Shown one piece after another: positions 8,717 to 17,148 of a DNA stretch of 64,000 nucleotides (positions are counted from its first letter, which is position 1; every line of letters begins with the position of its first letter). The notes below the pieces were generated by a model. That model worked only from the letters and a program-made list of their open reading frames with translations, was not told the origin of the DNA and did no database searches. The stretch is from assembly GCF_032598905.1 (NCBI RefSeq), contig NZ_CP122458.1, positions 4,278,001 to 4,342,000 of the forward strand, read 5' to 3'. Both the position numbers and the translations under genes were made by a program. The stretch comes from Streptomyces sp. 11x1. Its GTDB lineage: Bacteria > Actinomycetota > Actinomycetes > Streptomycetales > Streptomycetaceae.

Positions 8717-10695
8717 TGCTCGGCCCCTTCGGAGGGTACGGCTGGAGGTTGGGGGGAGGGGGACTTCGGGCCCGCACTCTCTGCGGGCAGTCGTGCCGCT
8801 GGGGCGGCACGGGTGGGCGCCGCGGCACCCGGCAAGCGCCGGTCAGCGTCCTCGGCACCGGCGGGCGGCTCACCGTCGGAACCAGGCTCAGCGACAGTCG
8901 GAGCCTCGTCATGGACGACCGCGGCCAAGTCACCCAACTCCTCCGGCACCTTCGCCGACTCACTGCGCCCGAGGCCCGCCATCTCCACGACGGTGACGCC
9001 GTCGGGGCCGGTCACCGCCCGCACCCACACCCGGCGGCGCTGGACGAAGAGGGACGCGGCGAGGCCGAGGATGGCGGCGATCGCTCCGGCGAGCGCCCAC
9101 CCGCTGCCGGGCTGCTGGGTGACCTGGAAGCCGGCCCACTCCTTCACCCCGTCGAAGGTGACCGTGCCGTTCCCCCCGGGCAGCGTCATCGTCTCGCCGA
9201 CCTTCAGGTTCTCCCGCACCTGCGCGCCCTTGTCGTCCTCGTACGCCTTGAGCTTCCGCTTCTCCAGGCGGTACACGCTCTGCGGCACACCCGAGTCGAC
9301 CCCGAGGTCACCGTGGTAGGGCTCCAGGTTGAGCACGGGGTTCAGCAGCGCGGGGAACTGCGAGAGCACGGCCGTGTTCTCGCCGCCGTACGTCGGCAGG
9401 AAGAACGCCTGGAAGCCGAGCTGTTCCCGCTTGCCCTGGGCGTTGGTGTAGCCGTCCATGACCTTGATCGCGCCGGAGGAGGTCACGTTGGAGTCCAGCG
9501 GCAGCAGCGGCGCGGCGTCGCTGAAGACGACCTGGCCCTTGCCGTCCCGCACGGTGATCACGGGGGCGTATCCATGGCTGACCAGGTAGACCTTGGAGTC
9601 GCCGATCTCCAGCGGCTTGTTGACCTCGATCTTGGTCGACTTCTCCTTGCCGTCCGCGCCGACCGCGTAGTCGATGTACGCCTCGTAGATCCGGGGGGTG
9701 CCCTTGTTCGGCCCGCTCACCTCGTAGGTGCCCCGGAAGTCCTTGAGGTCGAAGCTGAAGGGGTTGAGGTCCTCGGCGGTGAAGAGGCTGCCGGACTTGA
9801 AGTCGTCGTACTGCGTGAGCGTGTTGGCGAAGCCGTCGCCCTCGACGATCAGCTTGTTGCCCTCGGAGCGGTAGAGCTGGCCCCAGGCGAAGGCGACGAG
9901 CATCACGATCAGGGCGATGTGGAAGGCGAGGTTGCCCGCCTCCCGCAGATAGCCCTTCTCGGCGGCGACCGCGTCGCCGACGAGGTGCGCGCGGAACCGG
10001 CGCTTGCGCAGCACCTTCAGCGCCACCTCGCGCACCTGCTCCGGCTCGGCCCGCGTGCGCCAGGTCGCGTAGGCGGGCAGCCGGGTCAGCCTCTTGGGGG
10101 CGCCCGGCGGGCGGCCGCGCAGCTGGCCCACGAACTGCCAGGTGCGGGGCACGATGCAGCCGATGAGCGAGATGAACAGCAGGATGTAGATCGCCGAGAA
10201 CCACACCGAGCTGTAGACGTGGAACAGGCCGAGCTTCTCGTAGACCGGCCCCAGGGTGTCGTGCCGCTCCATGAAGTCGGCGACCCGGGTCGCGTCCTGT
10301 CCCGACTGCGGGATCAGCGAGCCGGGGATCGCCGCGAGCGACAGCATGAACAGCAGGATCAGCGCGACCCGCATCGACGTCAGCTGCCGCCAGAACCAGC
10401 GGGCCCACCCGATCGCCCCCAGCGCGGGCAGGTTCGGCGCGTCCTCCTGCGGAGCAGTGGACAGCTGCGAGCCGGCGGCACCGAGGTCGTTGTCGTCGAG
10501 GGACGCGGAGGCGCGATCGGCGGCGGGGGCCGAAGCGACGGGCCGGTCGGCGGCGGTGGATCCGTCTTCCCGGGACGGCCGGGCCCGGTCCGTGGACCGC
10601 GCCGCGTCGGCCGGGCTGGCCTCGCCGTCGCCGGTGCGCCCGGTGCTGTTCTTCCGCTCGCTGGAGGTCTCGCGGCCGGAGTCGGTCGTCGTCAT
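8713..10695 (-). CDS. resB: Cytochrome c biogenesis protein ResB
   Basis: A 660-residue protein. About 100 residues of disordered Ser/Asp/Ala-rich leader precede the first membrane segment (RVALILLFMLSLAAIPGSLI); two more follow, then a large extracytoplasmic domain and a last membrane segment near residue 540. This is the ResB/Ccs1 layout. It is coupled to ccsB. The last 70 residues are low-complexity, and part of them is encoded by a dispersed 48-base repeat (8781-8828) also present in an unrelated gene at 42609-42656. Confidence 0.92.
   Translation of the reverse strand: MTTTDSGRETSSERKNSTGRTGDGEASPADAARSTDRARPSREDGSTAADRPVASAPAADRASASLDDNDLGAAGSQLSTAPQEDAPNLPALGAIGWARWFWRQLTSMRVALILLFMLSLAAIPGSLIPQSGQDATRVADFMERHDTLGPVYEKLGLFHVYSSVWFSAIYILLFISLIGCIVPRTWQFVGQLRGRPPGAPKRLTRLPAYATWRTRAEPEQVREVALKVLRKRRFRAHLVGDAVAAEKGYLREAGNLAFHIALIVMLVAFAWGQLYRSEGNKLIVEGDGFANTLTQYDDFKSGSLFTAEDLNPFSFDLKDFRGTYEVSGPNKGTPRIYEAYIDYAVGADGKEKSTKIEVNKPLEIGDSKVYLVSHGYAPVITVRDGKGQVVFSDAAPLLPLDSNVTSSGAIKVMDGYTNAQGKREQLGFQAFFLPTYGGENTAVLSQFPALLNPVLNLEPYHGDLGVDSGVPQSVYRLEKRKLKAYEDDKGAQVRENLKVGETMTLPGGNGTVTFDGVKEWAGFQVTQQPGSGWALAGAIAAILGLAASLFVQRRRVWVRAVTGPDGVTVVEMAGLGRSESAKVPEELGDLAAVVHDEAPTVAEPGSDGEPPAGAEDADRRLPGAAAPTRAAPAARLPAESAGPKSPSPQPPAVPSEGAEQ
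8781..8828. repeat. Dispersed 48-base repeat, copy 1 (inside resB)
   Basis: This 48-base stretch matches 42609-42656 at 46 positions and contains a hairpin GTGCCGC-TGGG-GCGGCAC. Here it lies within the 3' end of resB on the opposite strand from the gene's sense and is translated as Ala/Pro/Arg-rich tail. A compact hairpin and near identity between two loci are typical of REP-like elements. Confidence 0.8.
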
Positions 10696-10699
10696 TGGC

Positions 10700-11482
10700 T
10701 CAGATCCCAGGGGTGAAGCCGGAGGACCAGACCTGCATCTCCTGAATGATGCGGTCCCAGGCGCCGGTCAGCATGAGCAGTCCGATCGTGATCATCATGC
10801 CGCCGCCGATGCGCAGCACCCACGCGTAGTGCCGCTTGACCCAGGCGAAGGCGCCGAGCGCCTTGCGGAAGGCCACCGCGGCGAGCACGAAGGGCAGGCC
10901 CAGCCCCAGACAGTACGCCACCATCAGCAGCGCTCCCCGCCCGGCGCTGGCCTGTTCGAGGGCGAGCGCGTTGACCGAGGCGAGGGTCGGGCCGATGCAG
11001 GGCACCCAGCCGATGCCGAAGAGCGCGCCCAGTATCGGGGCGCCCACGAGCCCGGTGGCCGGCTTGGTGTGGAAGCGGAACTCGCGCTGGGTGAACCAGG
11101 GCATCAGCCCCATGAAGAACAGGCCCATGGCGATCATCAGCGCGCCGAGCACCTTGGTGAGCACGTCCTGGTGCTCCAGCAGGGTTCGGCCGAAGTAGCC
11201 GAAGAGCGCGCCGCTGGAGACGAACACGATGGTGAACCCGAGCACGAACAGCCCGGCACCGGCCACCATCCGGCCGCGGCGGGCGTCGACCAGGTCGGTG
11301 CCGCCGACTCCGGTGACGTACGACAGATAGCCGGGCACCAGCGGCAGGACGCAGGGGGAGAAGAAGGAGACGAGTCCGCCGAGGACGGCGATCGGCAGGG
11401 CCAGCAGCAGGGCCCCGTTGAAGACGGTCTCGTTCAGCTCGGCGGCGGTCGTGGTGAGCACGGCCGTTCCCGACACCATCAC
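10700..11482 (-). CDS. ccdA: Cytochrome c biogenesis / thiol-disulfide exporter CcdA
   Basis: A 260-residue protein of six transmembrane segments with the CcdA motif FFSPCVLPLVPGYLSYV and a second conserved cysteine in GIGWVPCIGPTL; these two cysteines carry reducing equivalents across the membrane. It starts one base after the thioredoxin-like gene's stop and ends four bases before resB, so the four maturation genes form one transcript. It keeps the extracytoplasmic thioredoxin reduced so that apocytochrome CXXCH thiols stay ready for haem. Confidence 0.93.
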   Translation of the reverse strand: MMVSGTAVLTTTAAELNETVFNGALLLALPIAVLGGLVSFFSPCVLPLVPGYLSYVTGVGGTDLVDARRGRMVAGAGLFVLGFTIVFVSSGALFGYFGRTLLEHQDVLTKVLGALMIAMGLFFMGLMPWFTQREFRFHTKPATGLVGAPILGALFGIGWVPCIGPTLASVNALALEQASAGRGALLMVAYCLGLGLPFVLAAVAFRKALGAFAWVKRHYAWVLRIGGGMMITIGLLMLTGAWDRIIQEMQVWSSGFTPGI

Positions 11483-11483
11483 G

Positions 11484-12083
11484 TCACTTCTCCGCGAGGA
11501 TCGGGTCGAGCATCTTGCGCAGCTTCTCCTCGCTCAGCGCCTGCTGGGTGCGCGCCGCGAGCTTCCCCTCCCGGTCGACGACCAGGGTGGAGGGGATCAG
11601 CTGCGGGTTGAGCGAGCCCTTCTCGAAGCGCAGCAGCAGCTTGCCCGTGGGGTCGTACAGGCTCGGGTACTCGACCTTGTACTGCTTCTCGAAGGCGATC
11701 GCGGGCCGGGTGCTGGTGTCGCGGGTGTTGATGCCGACGAACTGCACGCCCCGGTCCGCGAGGTCCTCGGAGACCTTGGCCAGGTTGGGGGCCTCGGCGC
11801 GGCAGGGCGCGCACCAGGAGCCCCATACGTTCAGGACAATGATCTTGCCCTGGTAGGCGGAGAGGTCGAGCTGCTTGCCGTCGATGGTCTTCCCGGAGAG
11901 GTCGGGCGCGGTGTCCCGGTCCCCCTTCTTCACCGTGGCGATCCCGTCGGTTCCGGTGATGAAGCCGGTCTGACCGCCACCGCCCTCGATGCCCCCGCCC
12001 GCGCAGGCGGACAGCGTCAGCGCCAGGGCGGCGGCCCCGGCTGAGAGCAAAGCGGCACGACTGCGGCTCGTACGGACACTCAT
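11484..12083 (-). CDS. ResA/TlpA-like thioredoxin lipoprotein
   Basis: A 199-residue lipoprotein: signal peptide, lipobox LSAC with Cys27, a Gly-rich linker, then a thioredoxin fold with the redox pair WCAPC (Cys91 and Cys94). The start ATG at 12083 is set by the signal peptide; a longer frame exists upstream but has no protein character. First gene of the cytochrome c maturation operon and probably the direct reductant of apocytochrome c, itself reduced by CcdA. Confidence 0.92.
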   Translation of the reverse strand: MSVRTSRSRAALLSAGAAALALTLSACAGGGIEGGGGQTGFITGTDGIATVKKGDRDTAPDLSGKTIDGKQLDLSAYQGKIIVLNVWGSWCAPCRAEAPNLAKVSEDLADRGVQFVGINTRDTSTRPAIAFEKQYKVEYPSLYDPTGKLLLRFEKGSLNPQLIPSTLVVDREGKLAARTQQALSEEKLRKMLDPILAEK

Positions 12084-12148
12084 GTGAAAAGTTTCGCATG
12101 CCCGTTTCGGGGGCTTACCGCGGGGTCGGCGGCCCCTTTCTCCGCAGG

Positions 12149-13417
12149 TCAGGCTGTCGAACCGGCTCCCAGGAACTCCTTCCACCCACCGGTCGGCTCC
12201 TGCCCCACGCCGAGGGTCTGGAGCTTGGCGAGGACGTCCGGGGTCTGCGCGTCCATCCAGTCCACGAACTGCCGGAAGGACACGATCCGTATCTCGCCGT
12301 CCTTGGCCTTCTCCTTGGCCCGCGCGATGTGCTTGAGGGCCTCCTCGACGGCGTCCATGTAGACCCCGCCGTTCCACTCCTCGAAGTGGTTCCCTATGAA
12401 CAGCGGCGCCCGGTTCGTCTCGTACGCCCGCTGGAACCCGGCGACGTACGCGCCGGTGGCCTGGGTGCGGTAGGCCGGGTAGTTGGCGGGTGGGGCCTGG
12501 GTGGAGTTCTGGGACTGGTTGTACATGATGTTGTAGTCCATGGAGAGCACCTCGAAGCTCCGCCCGGGGAACGGCACGGACTGCAGGGGCAGGTCCCACA
12601 GCCCCTGCTTCTTCTTCGGCCAGACCTGGAGGCCGCCGGGCGAGGAGGAGTCGTAGCGCCAGCCCAGCTCGCGCGCGGTGGGCAGCAGGTTCTCCTGCCC
12701 CAGCAGACACGGCGTCCGGCCGCCGACCAGCTCCTTGTCGTAGTCGAACGGCAGGGGCTCGACGTCCGTCCAGCCGCTGTTGGTCCGCCACTCCTTGACG
12801 AAGGACTTCGCCTGCTCGATCTCGCTGCGCCACTGCTTCGGCGTCCAGTTGCCGACCGAGCCGCTGCCGCCGCAGAAATGGCCGTTGAAATGGGTGCCTA
12901 TCTCGTGCCCGTCGAGCCACGCCGTACGCAGGTGTCCCAGCGTCGACTTGATGTGCTCGTCCGTCAGATAACCGATGTCGGAGGCGCCGGGCGCGTTGTT
13001 CGGCGGAAGGTAGACACGCTTCTTCGATTCCGGCAGGAGATAGATCCCGGAGAGGAAGAACGTCATATGGGCGTCGTGGTCCCGCCCGGCTTTCAGGAAC
13101 CGCTCGAAAAGCCCGTTCCCGACGTCGCCGGCCCCGTCCCAGGAGAACACCACGAACTGCGGCGGCGTCTCGCCGGGCGCCAGCGGCCGCGGCTTCCCCG
13201 GCTGGTTCGGCTGCTTGCCGGTGTACGAGGTCGACCCGTCACCCAGCGGCTTCGCCGTCTTCCCCGGCTTCTTCTTCCCCGAGCCCTTGCCGCCGTCACC
13301 GGCCCCGCCGGCCTCGCTCGGCTTGCCCCCGAACCCCGTACCGCACCCCGTCAGACCCAGTCCGGCGACCGCTCCCGCGCCGACACCGAGCATCCCCCTC
13401 CGCGACATCTCGCGCAT
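12149..13417 (-). CDS. Polysaccharide deacetylase-like lipoprotein
   Basis: A 422-residue protein with an N-terminal MSRRGML twin-arginine-like motif and a lipobox LTGC (Cys25), then a Lys/Gly/Pro-rich linker and a domain starting FVVFSWDGAGDVGN. This resembles the first motif of NodB-type deacetylases (a TFDDG-like Asp), and GTHFNGHFC resembles the metal-binding His motif. Substrate unknown; it probably acts at the cell surface. The ATG at 13417 was chosen for the signal peptide. It is transcribed toward the cytochrome maturation genes but has its own space. Confidence 0.7.
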   Translation of the reverse strand: MREMSRRGMLGVGAGAVAGLGLTGCGTGFGGKPSEAGGAGDGGKGSGKKKPGKTAKPLGDGSTSYTGKQPNQPGKPRPLAPGETPPQFVVFSWDGAGDVGNGLFERFLKAGRDHDAHMTFFLSGIYLLPESKKRVYLPPNNAPGASDIGYLTDEHIKSTLGHLRTAWLDGHEIGTHFNGHFCGGSGSVGNWTPKQWRSEIEQAKSFVKEWRTNSGWTDVEPLPFDYDKELVGGRTPCLLGQENLLPTARELGWRYDSSSPGGLQVWPKKKQGLWDLPLQSVPFPGRSFEVLSMDYNIMYNQSQNSTQAPPANYPAYRTQATGAYVAGFQRAYETNRAPLFIGNHFEEWNGGVYMDAVEEALKHIARAKEKAKDGEIRIVSFRQFVDWMDAQTPDVLAKLQTLGVGQEPTGGWKEFLGAGSTA

Positions 13418-13524
13418 TGCATCCCCCTTGGCCAGTTCACGCACCAGTTCACGTGAAGCACACCGTCTGAGAGGGCGGAGAGGACGCGGCGGTTCCTTTT
13501 GATCTCCGGGAAACTCAGACGCCT

Positions 13525-13581
13525 TTAGGGGCGCGGGGAACTGCGCGAGCAACCACGACGGACCCGCAGTTCCCCGACAAC
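13525..13581. repeat. Dispersed GC-rich repeat, copy A (intergenic)
   Basis: Begins TTAGGGGCGCGGGGAACTGC and closes with an inverted copy: GGGGAACTGCG (13535-13545) pairs with CGCAGTTCCCC (13565-13575). The first 30 bases recur almost exactly at 52292-52321, and a shorter relative lies at 34329. It lies between two minus-strand genes and could also end transcription. Confidence 0.75.
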
Positions 13582-13608
13582 CTCAAACACGGCTGTTCGG
13601 CGGAGCGC

Positions 13609-14283
13609 TCACGCGCCAAAGGCCTTGTCTTTTCCCTTGACCGGCTTCGCGCCCGCCAGCAGATGCGGCGGCACCAGATCCCGCGCGGGCTCGCTGTACC
13701 CCACGGAAACGATCCTGTCGCCCTGGTACGTGAACGTGGTCAGCGACGCGAGCGTGCACTGCCGCCGGCGCGGATCGTGCCACAGCCGCCGCTTCTCGAC
13801 GTACGACCGCACGATCCAGATCGGCAGCTGGTGCGAGACCAGCACGGCCTCGTGCCCGCGCGCCGCGTCCTTCGCCGCGTCGAGCGCCCCCATCATCCGC
13901 ACGACCTGGTCGACGTACGGCTCGCCCCACGACGGCTTGAACGGGTTAACCAGGTGCTTCCAGTTCTCCGGCCGCTTCAGCGCGCCGTCGCCGACCCCGA
14001 AGGTCTTGCCCTGGAAGACGTTGTCCGCCTCGATGAGCCGCCCGTCGGTGGCGAGGTCGAGCCCGTGCGCCTTGGCGATCGGCGTCGCCGTCTCCTGCGC
14101 CCGCTCCAGCGGGGAGGCGACGACGTGCGTGACGTCCCGGGGCGCCAGGTGCTCGGCGACCCGGTCGGCCATGCGCCGCCCGAGGTCGGAGAGGTGGTAC
14201 CCGTCCAGGCGCCCGTAAAGGATCCCCTCCGGGTTGGCGACCTCGCCGTGCCGCATCAGGTGGACGACCGTGATGTCACTCAT
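13609..14283 (-). CDS. Histidine phosphatase family protein (phosphoglycerate-mutase-like)
   Basis: A 224-residue protein with the catalytic motif LMRHGE near the N-terminus and the second conserved His in LVSHQLPIW. The start at 14283 overlaps the hemL stop by ATGA, so it is coupled to hemL. Family members dephosphorylate diverse small molecules; the actual substrate is not visible. Its last residues, [17 protein letters not shown], are basic and probably flexible. Confidence 0.88.
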   Translation of the reverse strand: MSDITVVHLMRHGEVANPEGILYGRLDGYHLSDLGRRMADRVAEHLAPRDVTHVVASPLERAQETATPIAKAHGLDLATDGRLIEADNVFQGKTFGVGDGALKRPENWKHLVNPFKPSWGEPYVDQVVRMMGALDAAKDAARGHEAVLVSHQLPIWIVRSYVEKRRLWHDPRRRQCTLASLTTFTYQGDRIVSVGYSEPARDLVPPHLLAGAKPVKGKDKAFGA

Positions 14284-15599
14284 GCTGCCGAAGCCTCCGC
14301 TGCTGCCCGCGCCGCCGCCGGAAGGGCGTCGGCGATCCGCTGAACCGCCCGCTCGTCGTGCGCGGTCGACACGAACCACGACTCGAACGACGACGGCGGC
14401 AAGTAGACGCCCTGCGACAGCATCGAGTGGAAGAAGGCGTTGAAGCGGTACGACTCCTGCGCCTTGGCCTCCTCGTAGTTCCGCACGGGCGTCTCCGTGA
14501 AGAACACGGAGAACATGTTGGAGGCGTTCTGCAGCGTGTGCGCGACGCCCTCCTTGCTGAGCGCGTCCGTGACGAGCCCCTGGATCTGCCGGGACACGGC
14601 GTCGACGACGTCGTACGCCGCCTCGTCCAGCAGCCGCAGCTGCGCGAGCCCGGCGGCCGTCGCGACCGGGTTCCCGGAGAGCGTGCCGGCCTGATAGACG
14701 GGCCCGGCGGGCGCGAGGCGGGCCATCACGTCGGCGCGACCGCCGAAGGCCGCGGCGGGGAAGCCGCCGCCCATCACCTTGCCGAAGGTCATCAGGTCCG
14801 GGACGACCCCGTCGATGCCGAACCACCCGGCCCGGCTGGTCCGGAAGCCGGTCATCACCTCGTCGGACACGTACAGCGCGCCGTTCTCCGCGCAGACGTC
14901 CTTGAGGCCCTGGTTGAAGCCCGGCAGCGGCGGGACGACGCCCATGTTGCCCGGAGAGGCCTCGGTGATCACACAGGCGATCTCACCGGGGTGGGCGGCG
15001 AAGGCGGCGCGCACGGCGTCGAGGTCGTTGTAGGGCAGCACGATCGTGTCGCCGGCCTGGGCACCGGTGACGCCCGGGGTGTCGGGGAGCGCGAAGGTGG
15101 CGAGGCCGGACCCGGCGGCGGCGAGCAGCGAGTCGACGTGACCGTGGTAACACCCGGCGAACTTCACCACCTTGGCGCGGCCGGTGAAACCGCGGGCGAG
15201 CCGGATCGCCGACATGGTGGCCTCGGTACCGCTGGACACCAGCCGCACCTGCTCCAGCGGCCCGACCCGGTCGACCATCTCCTCGGCCAGCGCGACCTCG
15301 CCCTCGCCAGGCGTACCGAAGGAGGTGCCGCGCGCGACGGCCTCCTGGACGGCGGCGACGACCTCGGGCCGGGAGTGCCCGAGGATCATCGGACCCCACG
15401 AGCACACAAGATCTACATACTCCCGACCGTCGGCGTCGGTGAGATAGGGACCGGTACCGGACACCATGAACCGGGGCGTACCGCCCACGGCGCGGAAGGC
15501 GCGCACGGGAGAGTTCACGCCGCCGGGCGTGACGGCCGCCGCGCGCTCGAAGAGAGTCTGCGAAACTGGGGCTTCGTACGGATAGCTCACACAGGCCAT
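14280..15599 (-). CDS. hemL: Glutamate-1-semialdehyde 2,1-aminomutase HemL
   Basis: A 439-residue PLP enzyme; the PLP lysine is Lys274 in [11 protein letters not shown], and [17 protein letters not shown] near the N-terminus is characteristic. It converts glutamate-1-semialdehyde to 5-aminolevulinate, the first haem precursor. It leads a two-gene operon with the histidine phosphatase. The start may be a few codons downstream, since the first six residues look non-conserved. It lies beside the cytochrome c haem-insertion genes. Confidence 0.95.
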   Translation of the reverse strand: MACVSYPYEAPVSQTLFERAAAVTPGGVNSPVRAFRAVGGTPRFMVSGTGPYLTDADGREYVDLVCSWGPMILGHSRPEVVAAVQEAVARGTSFGTPGEGEVALAEEMVDRVGPLEQVRLVSSGTEATMSAIRLARGFTGRAKVVKFAGCYHGHVDSLLAAAGSGLATFALPDTPGVTGAQAGDTIVLPYNDLDAVRAAFAAHPGEIACVITEASPGNMGVVPPLPGFNQGLKDVCAENGALYVSDEVMTGFRTSRAGWFGIDGVVPDLMTFGKVMGGGFPAAAFGGRADVMARLAPAGPVYQAGTLSGNPVATAAGLAQLRLLDEAAYDVVDAVSRQIQGLVTDALSKEGVAHTLQNASNMFSVFFTETPVRNYEEAKAQESYRFNAFFHSMLSQGVYLPPSSFESWFVSTAHDERAVQRIADALPAAARAAAEASAA

Positions 15600-15738
15600 G
15601 GTGTCAGAGGCTCCGAAGATCCTGCCGACTGGTGTTTGCGCGCACGTTTCGGCGAGCGGTCGCGGGGGAGGTCACTGACACGATGATCGGGTTGCGCGGC
15701 GGGGGTCACGCGGCCCAGAAATGCGTTCGGGTGGAGAT

Positions 15739-17097
15739 ATGCATCGCGGTGGCGGACTGGGCGAGGGGACCGGTGACCTCGGTCCTCGTCGTGCCCGGCG
15801 GGGCAGGCACCGGCGCGAGGCGGAGGAGGCCGCGGAGACACGGCAGGAGCGGGGCGGGTCGACCGACCGCAGCGCGCCGGGCGAGGTGAGCGGGGCGGCC
15901 GGGCCGGGCCCGCAGTCGTCGTCGCCGGGGCCGCAGAGCGGTCCGCCGGCCCGGCCGGTGGGACCGCCGACGCCGCCCGTGCCGCCCCTTCCCTCGGTAC
16001 CGCCGCCGCCCGTGGGGTCGCCGGGGTCACAGCCCCCGTACACACCGCAGGGGCAGCCGGGCGTGTACGGTCCGCAGGGTGCACACGGCACACACGACCC
16101 ACTCGATCCGCGCGCCGCGCGTGACGCACGCGGTTTGCAGGACCAGCGGCAGGACCAGCGGCCGGAGGCTCCGCCGGCTTCGCCGCGCTCGCGTCGCCGA
16201 CGCGGTGCGCAGGGCGATACCGACCGTTCCCAGGCCGGCACCGGGCAGACCGGCACCGGGGGGATTCCGACCGGTTCCGACCGGGGCGAGGGTGGAACCG
16301 ACCGCTCCGCGCAGGGACCCGACCGGTCCACAGGCGGACTCGGCCGTGCCGAGGGCACTTCCGACCGGATCCAGGGCGGTGGCGCTGAGCGGATCGGGCG
16401 GCGCAGCCGTATGGACGGTATGGACCGTATGGATCGCGCCGATCATGTGGATCGTGTCAATCGTGTGGACGGAATGGATCAGACGGACCGGATGGACCGG
16501 CCTGACCTGGTGGATCGCAGGACGCGTGCGGAACGCAGGAGCCGCGCGGACCGCAAGGACCGTATGGACCGCATCGAGAGCGCGGACCGCACGGACCGGG
16601 TGGACGGCCTGGACCACGTGGTGGGCCGGCTCCGGGCGGGGAGCGGGAATGGTGGCCGGGTGGGGGTGACCTACAAATACTTCGGCGCGCCCGACGGCGC
16701 GACCGCGGCCCGTGTCCCGATCTCGATGCGCCCCGAGGAACTCGGCGGCGACGAACTCGGCATGAACGGCATGTTCACCAAGATCAAGCCGGAGACGATG
16801 GCCGCGATGGTGCTGACCGGCATCGAAGGCGTCCCCCTCCACAAGGTGCCCCCGCTCGAACTGGTCGTCCTGCACCCCGACTACGCGGTCGTGAAGCTCC
16901 CCATGACCGTCGTCGACCCGCTGCGCGGCATCGGCGAGGAGGCGGTCGGCGCTGCCGCGTTCATCTGGTCGACGGTCCCGGACCGCGGCGGCCCGCGTGA
17001 CGCGTTCAACGTCTACCAACTGCTGCACGAGTGGCAGGACTTCTCGCATCGGCTGCACGAGGCGGGGCATCAGCCTTATTGCCTGGTGTGGCCCTGA
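15739..17097 (+). CDS. Hypothetical protein with disordered, tripeptide-repeat N-terminus and conserved C-terminal domain
   Basis: A 452-residue protein of unknown function, divergent from hemL. Residues 1-150 are Pro/Gln/Gly-rich and disordered. Residues 225-293 are a run of about 23 tripeptides of the form hydrophobic-Asp-Arg (MDR, VDR, ADR, TDR). From about residue 310 a compact domain begins (VTYKYFGAPDGATAARVPIS) and ends HRLHEAGHQPYCLVWP; this looks conserved and folded. GGTGGAG five bases before ATG 15739 supports this start. A GTG near 16670 could give the C-terminal domain alone, but third-position GC stays high through the repeat, which argues for translation of the whole frame. Confidence 0.75.
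   Translation: MHRGGGLGEGTGDLGPRRARRGRHRREAEEAAETRQERGGSTDRSAPGEVSGAAGPGPQSSSPGPQSGPPARPVGPPTPPVPPLPSVPPPPVGSPGSQPPYTPQGQPGVYGPQGAHGTHDPLDPRAARDARGLQDQRQDQRPEAPPASPRSRRRRGAQGDTDRSQAGTGQTGTGGIPTGSDRGEGGTDRSAQGPDRSTGGLGRAEGTSDRIQGGGAERIGRRSRMDGMDRMDRADHVDRVNRVDGMDQTDRMDRPDLVDRRTRAERRSRADRKDRMDRIESADRTDRVDGLDHVVGRLRAGSGNGGRVGVTYKYFGAPDGATAARVPISMRPEELGGDELGMNGMFTKIKPETMAAMVLTGIEGVPLHKVPPLELVVLHPDYAVVKLPMTVVDPLRGIGEEAVGAAAFIWSTVPDRGGPRDAFNVYQLLHEWQDFSHRLHEAGHQPYCLVWP
16411..16617 (+). repeat. Nine-base coding repeat, about 23 units (xDR tripeptides)
   Basis: Degenerate tandem units of about nine bases (ATGGACCGT-like) encode hydrophobic-acidic-basic tripeptides in frame. The units vary at synonymous positions, so the repeat is kept at the protein level more than as DNA. 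Confidence 0.8.
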
Positions 17098-17116
17098 CCT
17101 GGGGTTCTTGGGCATT

Positions 17117-17141
17117 GGGTGGAGCCTTAAGGGCTCCACCC
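17117..17141. terminator. Perfect 10-bp hairpin terminator
   Basis: GGGTGGAGCC (17117-17126), loop TTAAG, GGCTCCACCC (17132-17141), 20 bases after the stop of the xDR-repeat gene. It contains an in-frame stop (17128) for the headless radical-SAM frame that follows, so that frame cannot extend upstream. Confidence 0.8.
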
Positions 17142-17148
17142 TCATCAT

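Noticed and set aside
8749..10716. A 655-codon open frame opposite resB
   Set aside because: It is antisense to a clear ResB gene, rich in Arg/Gly/Val/Asp with no domain, and is the expected by-product of high GC third positions.
12084..12920. Upstream extension of the thioredoxin-like lipoprotein gene
   Set aside because: The extension is antisense-like shadow over the deacetylase gene; a proper signal peptide begins at 12083.
15601..15683. Distant inverted repeat GTGTCAG/CTGACAC upstream of hemL
   Set aside because: Arms of seven bases about 70 bases apart are weak evidence in GC-rich DNA.
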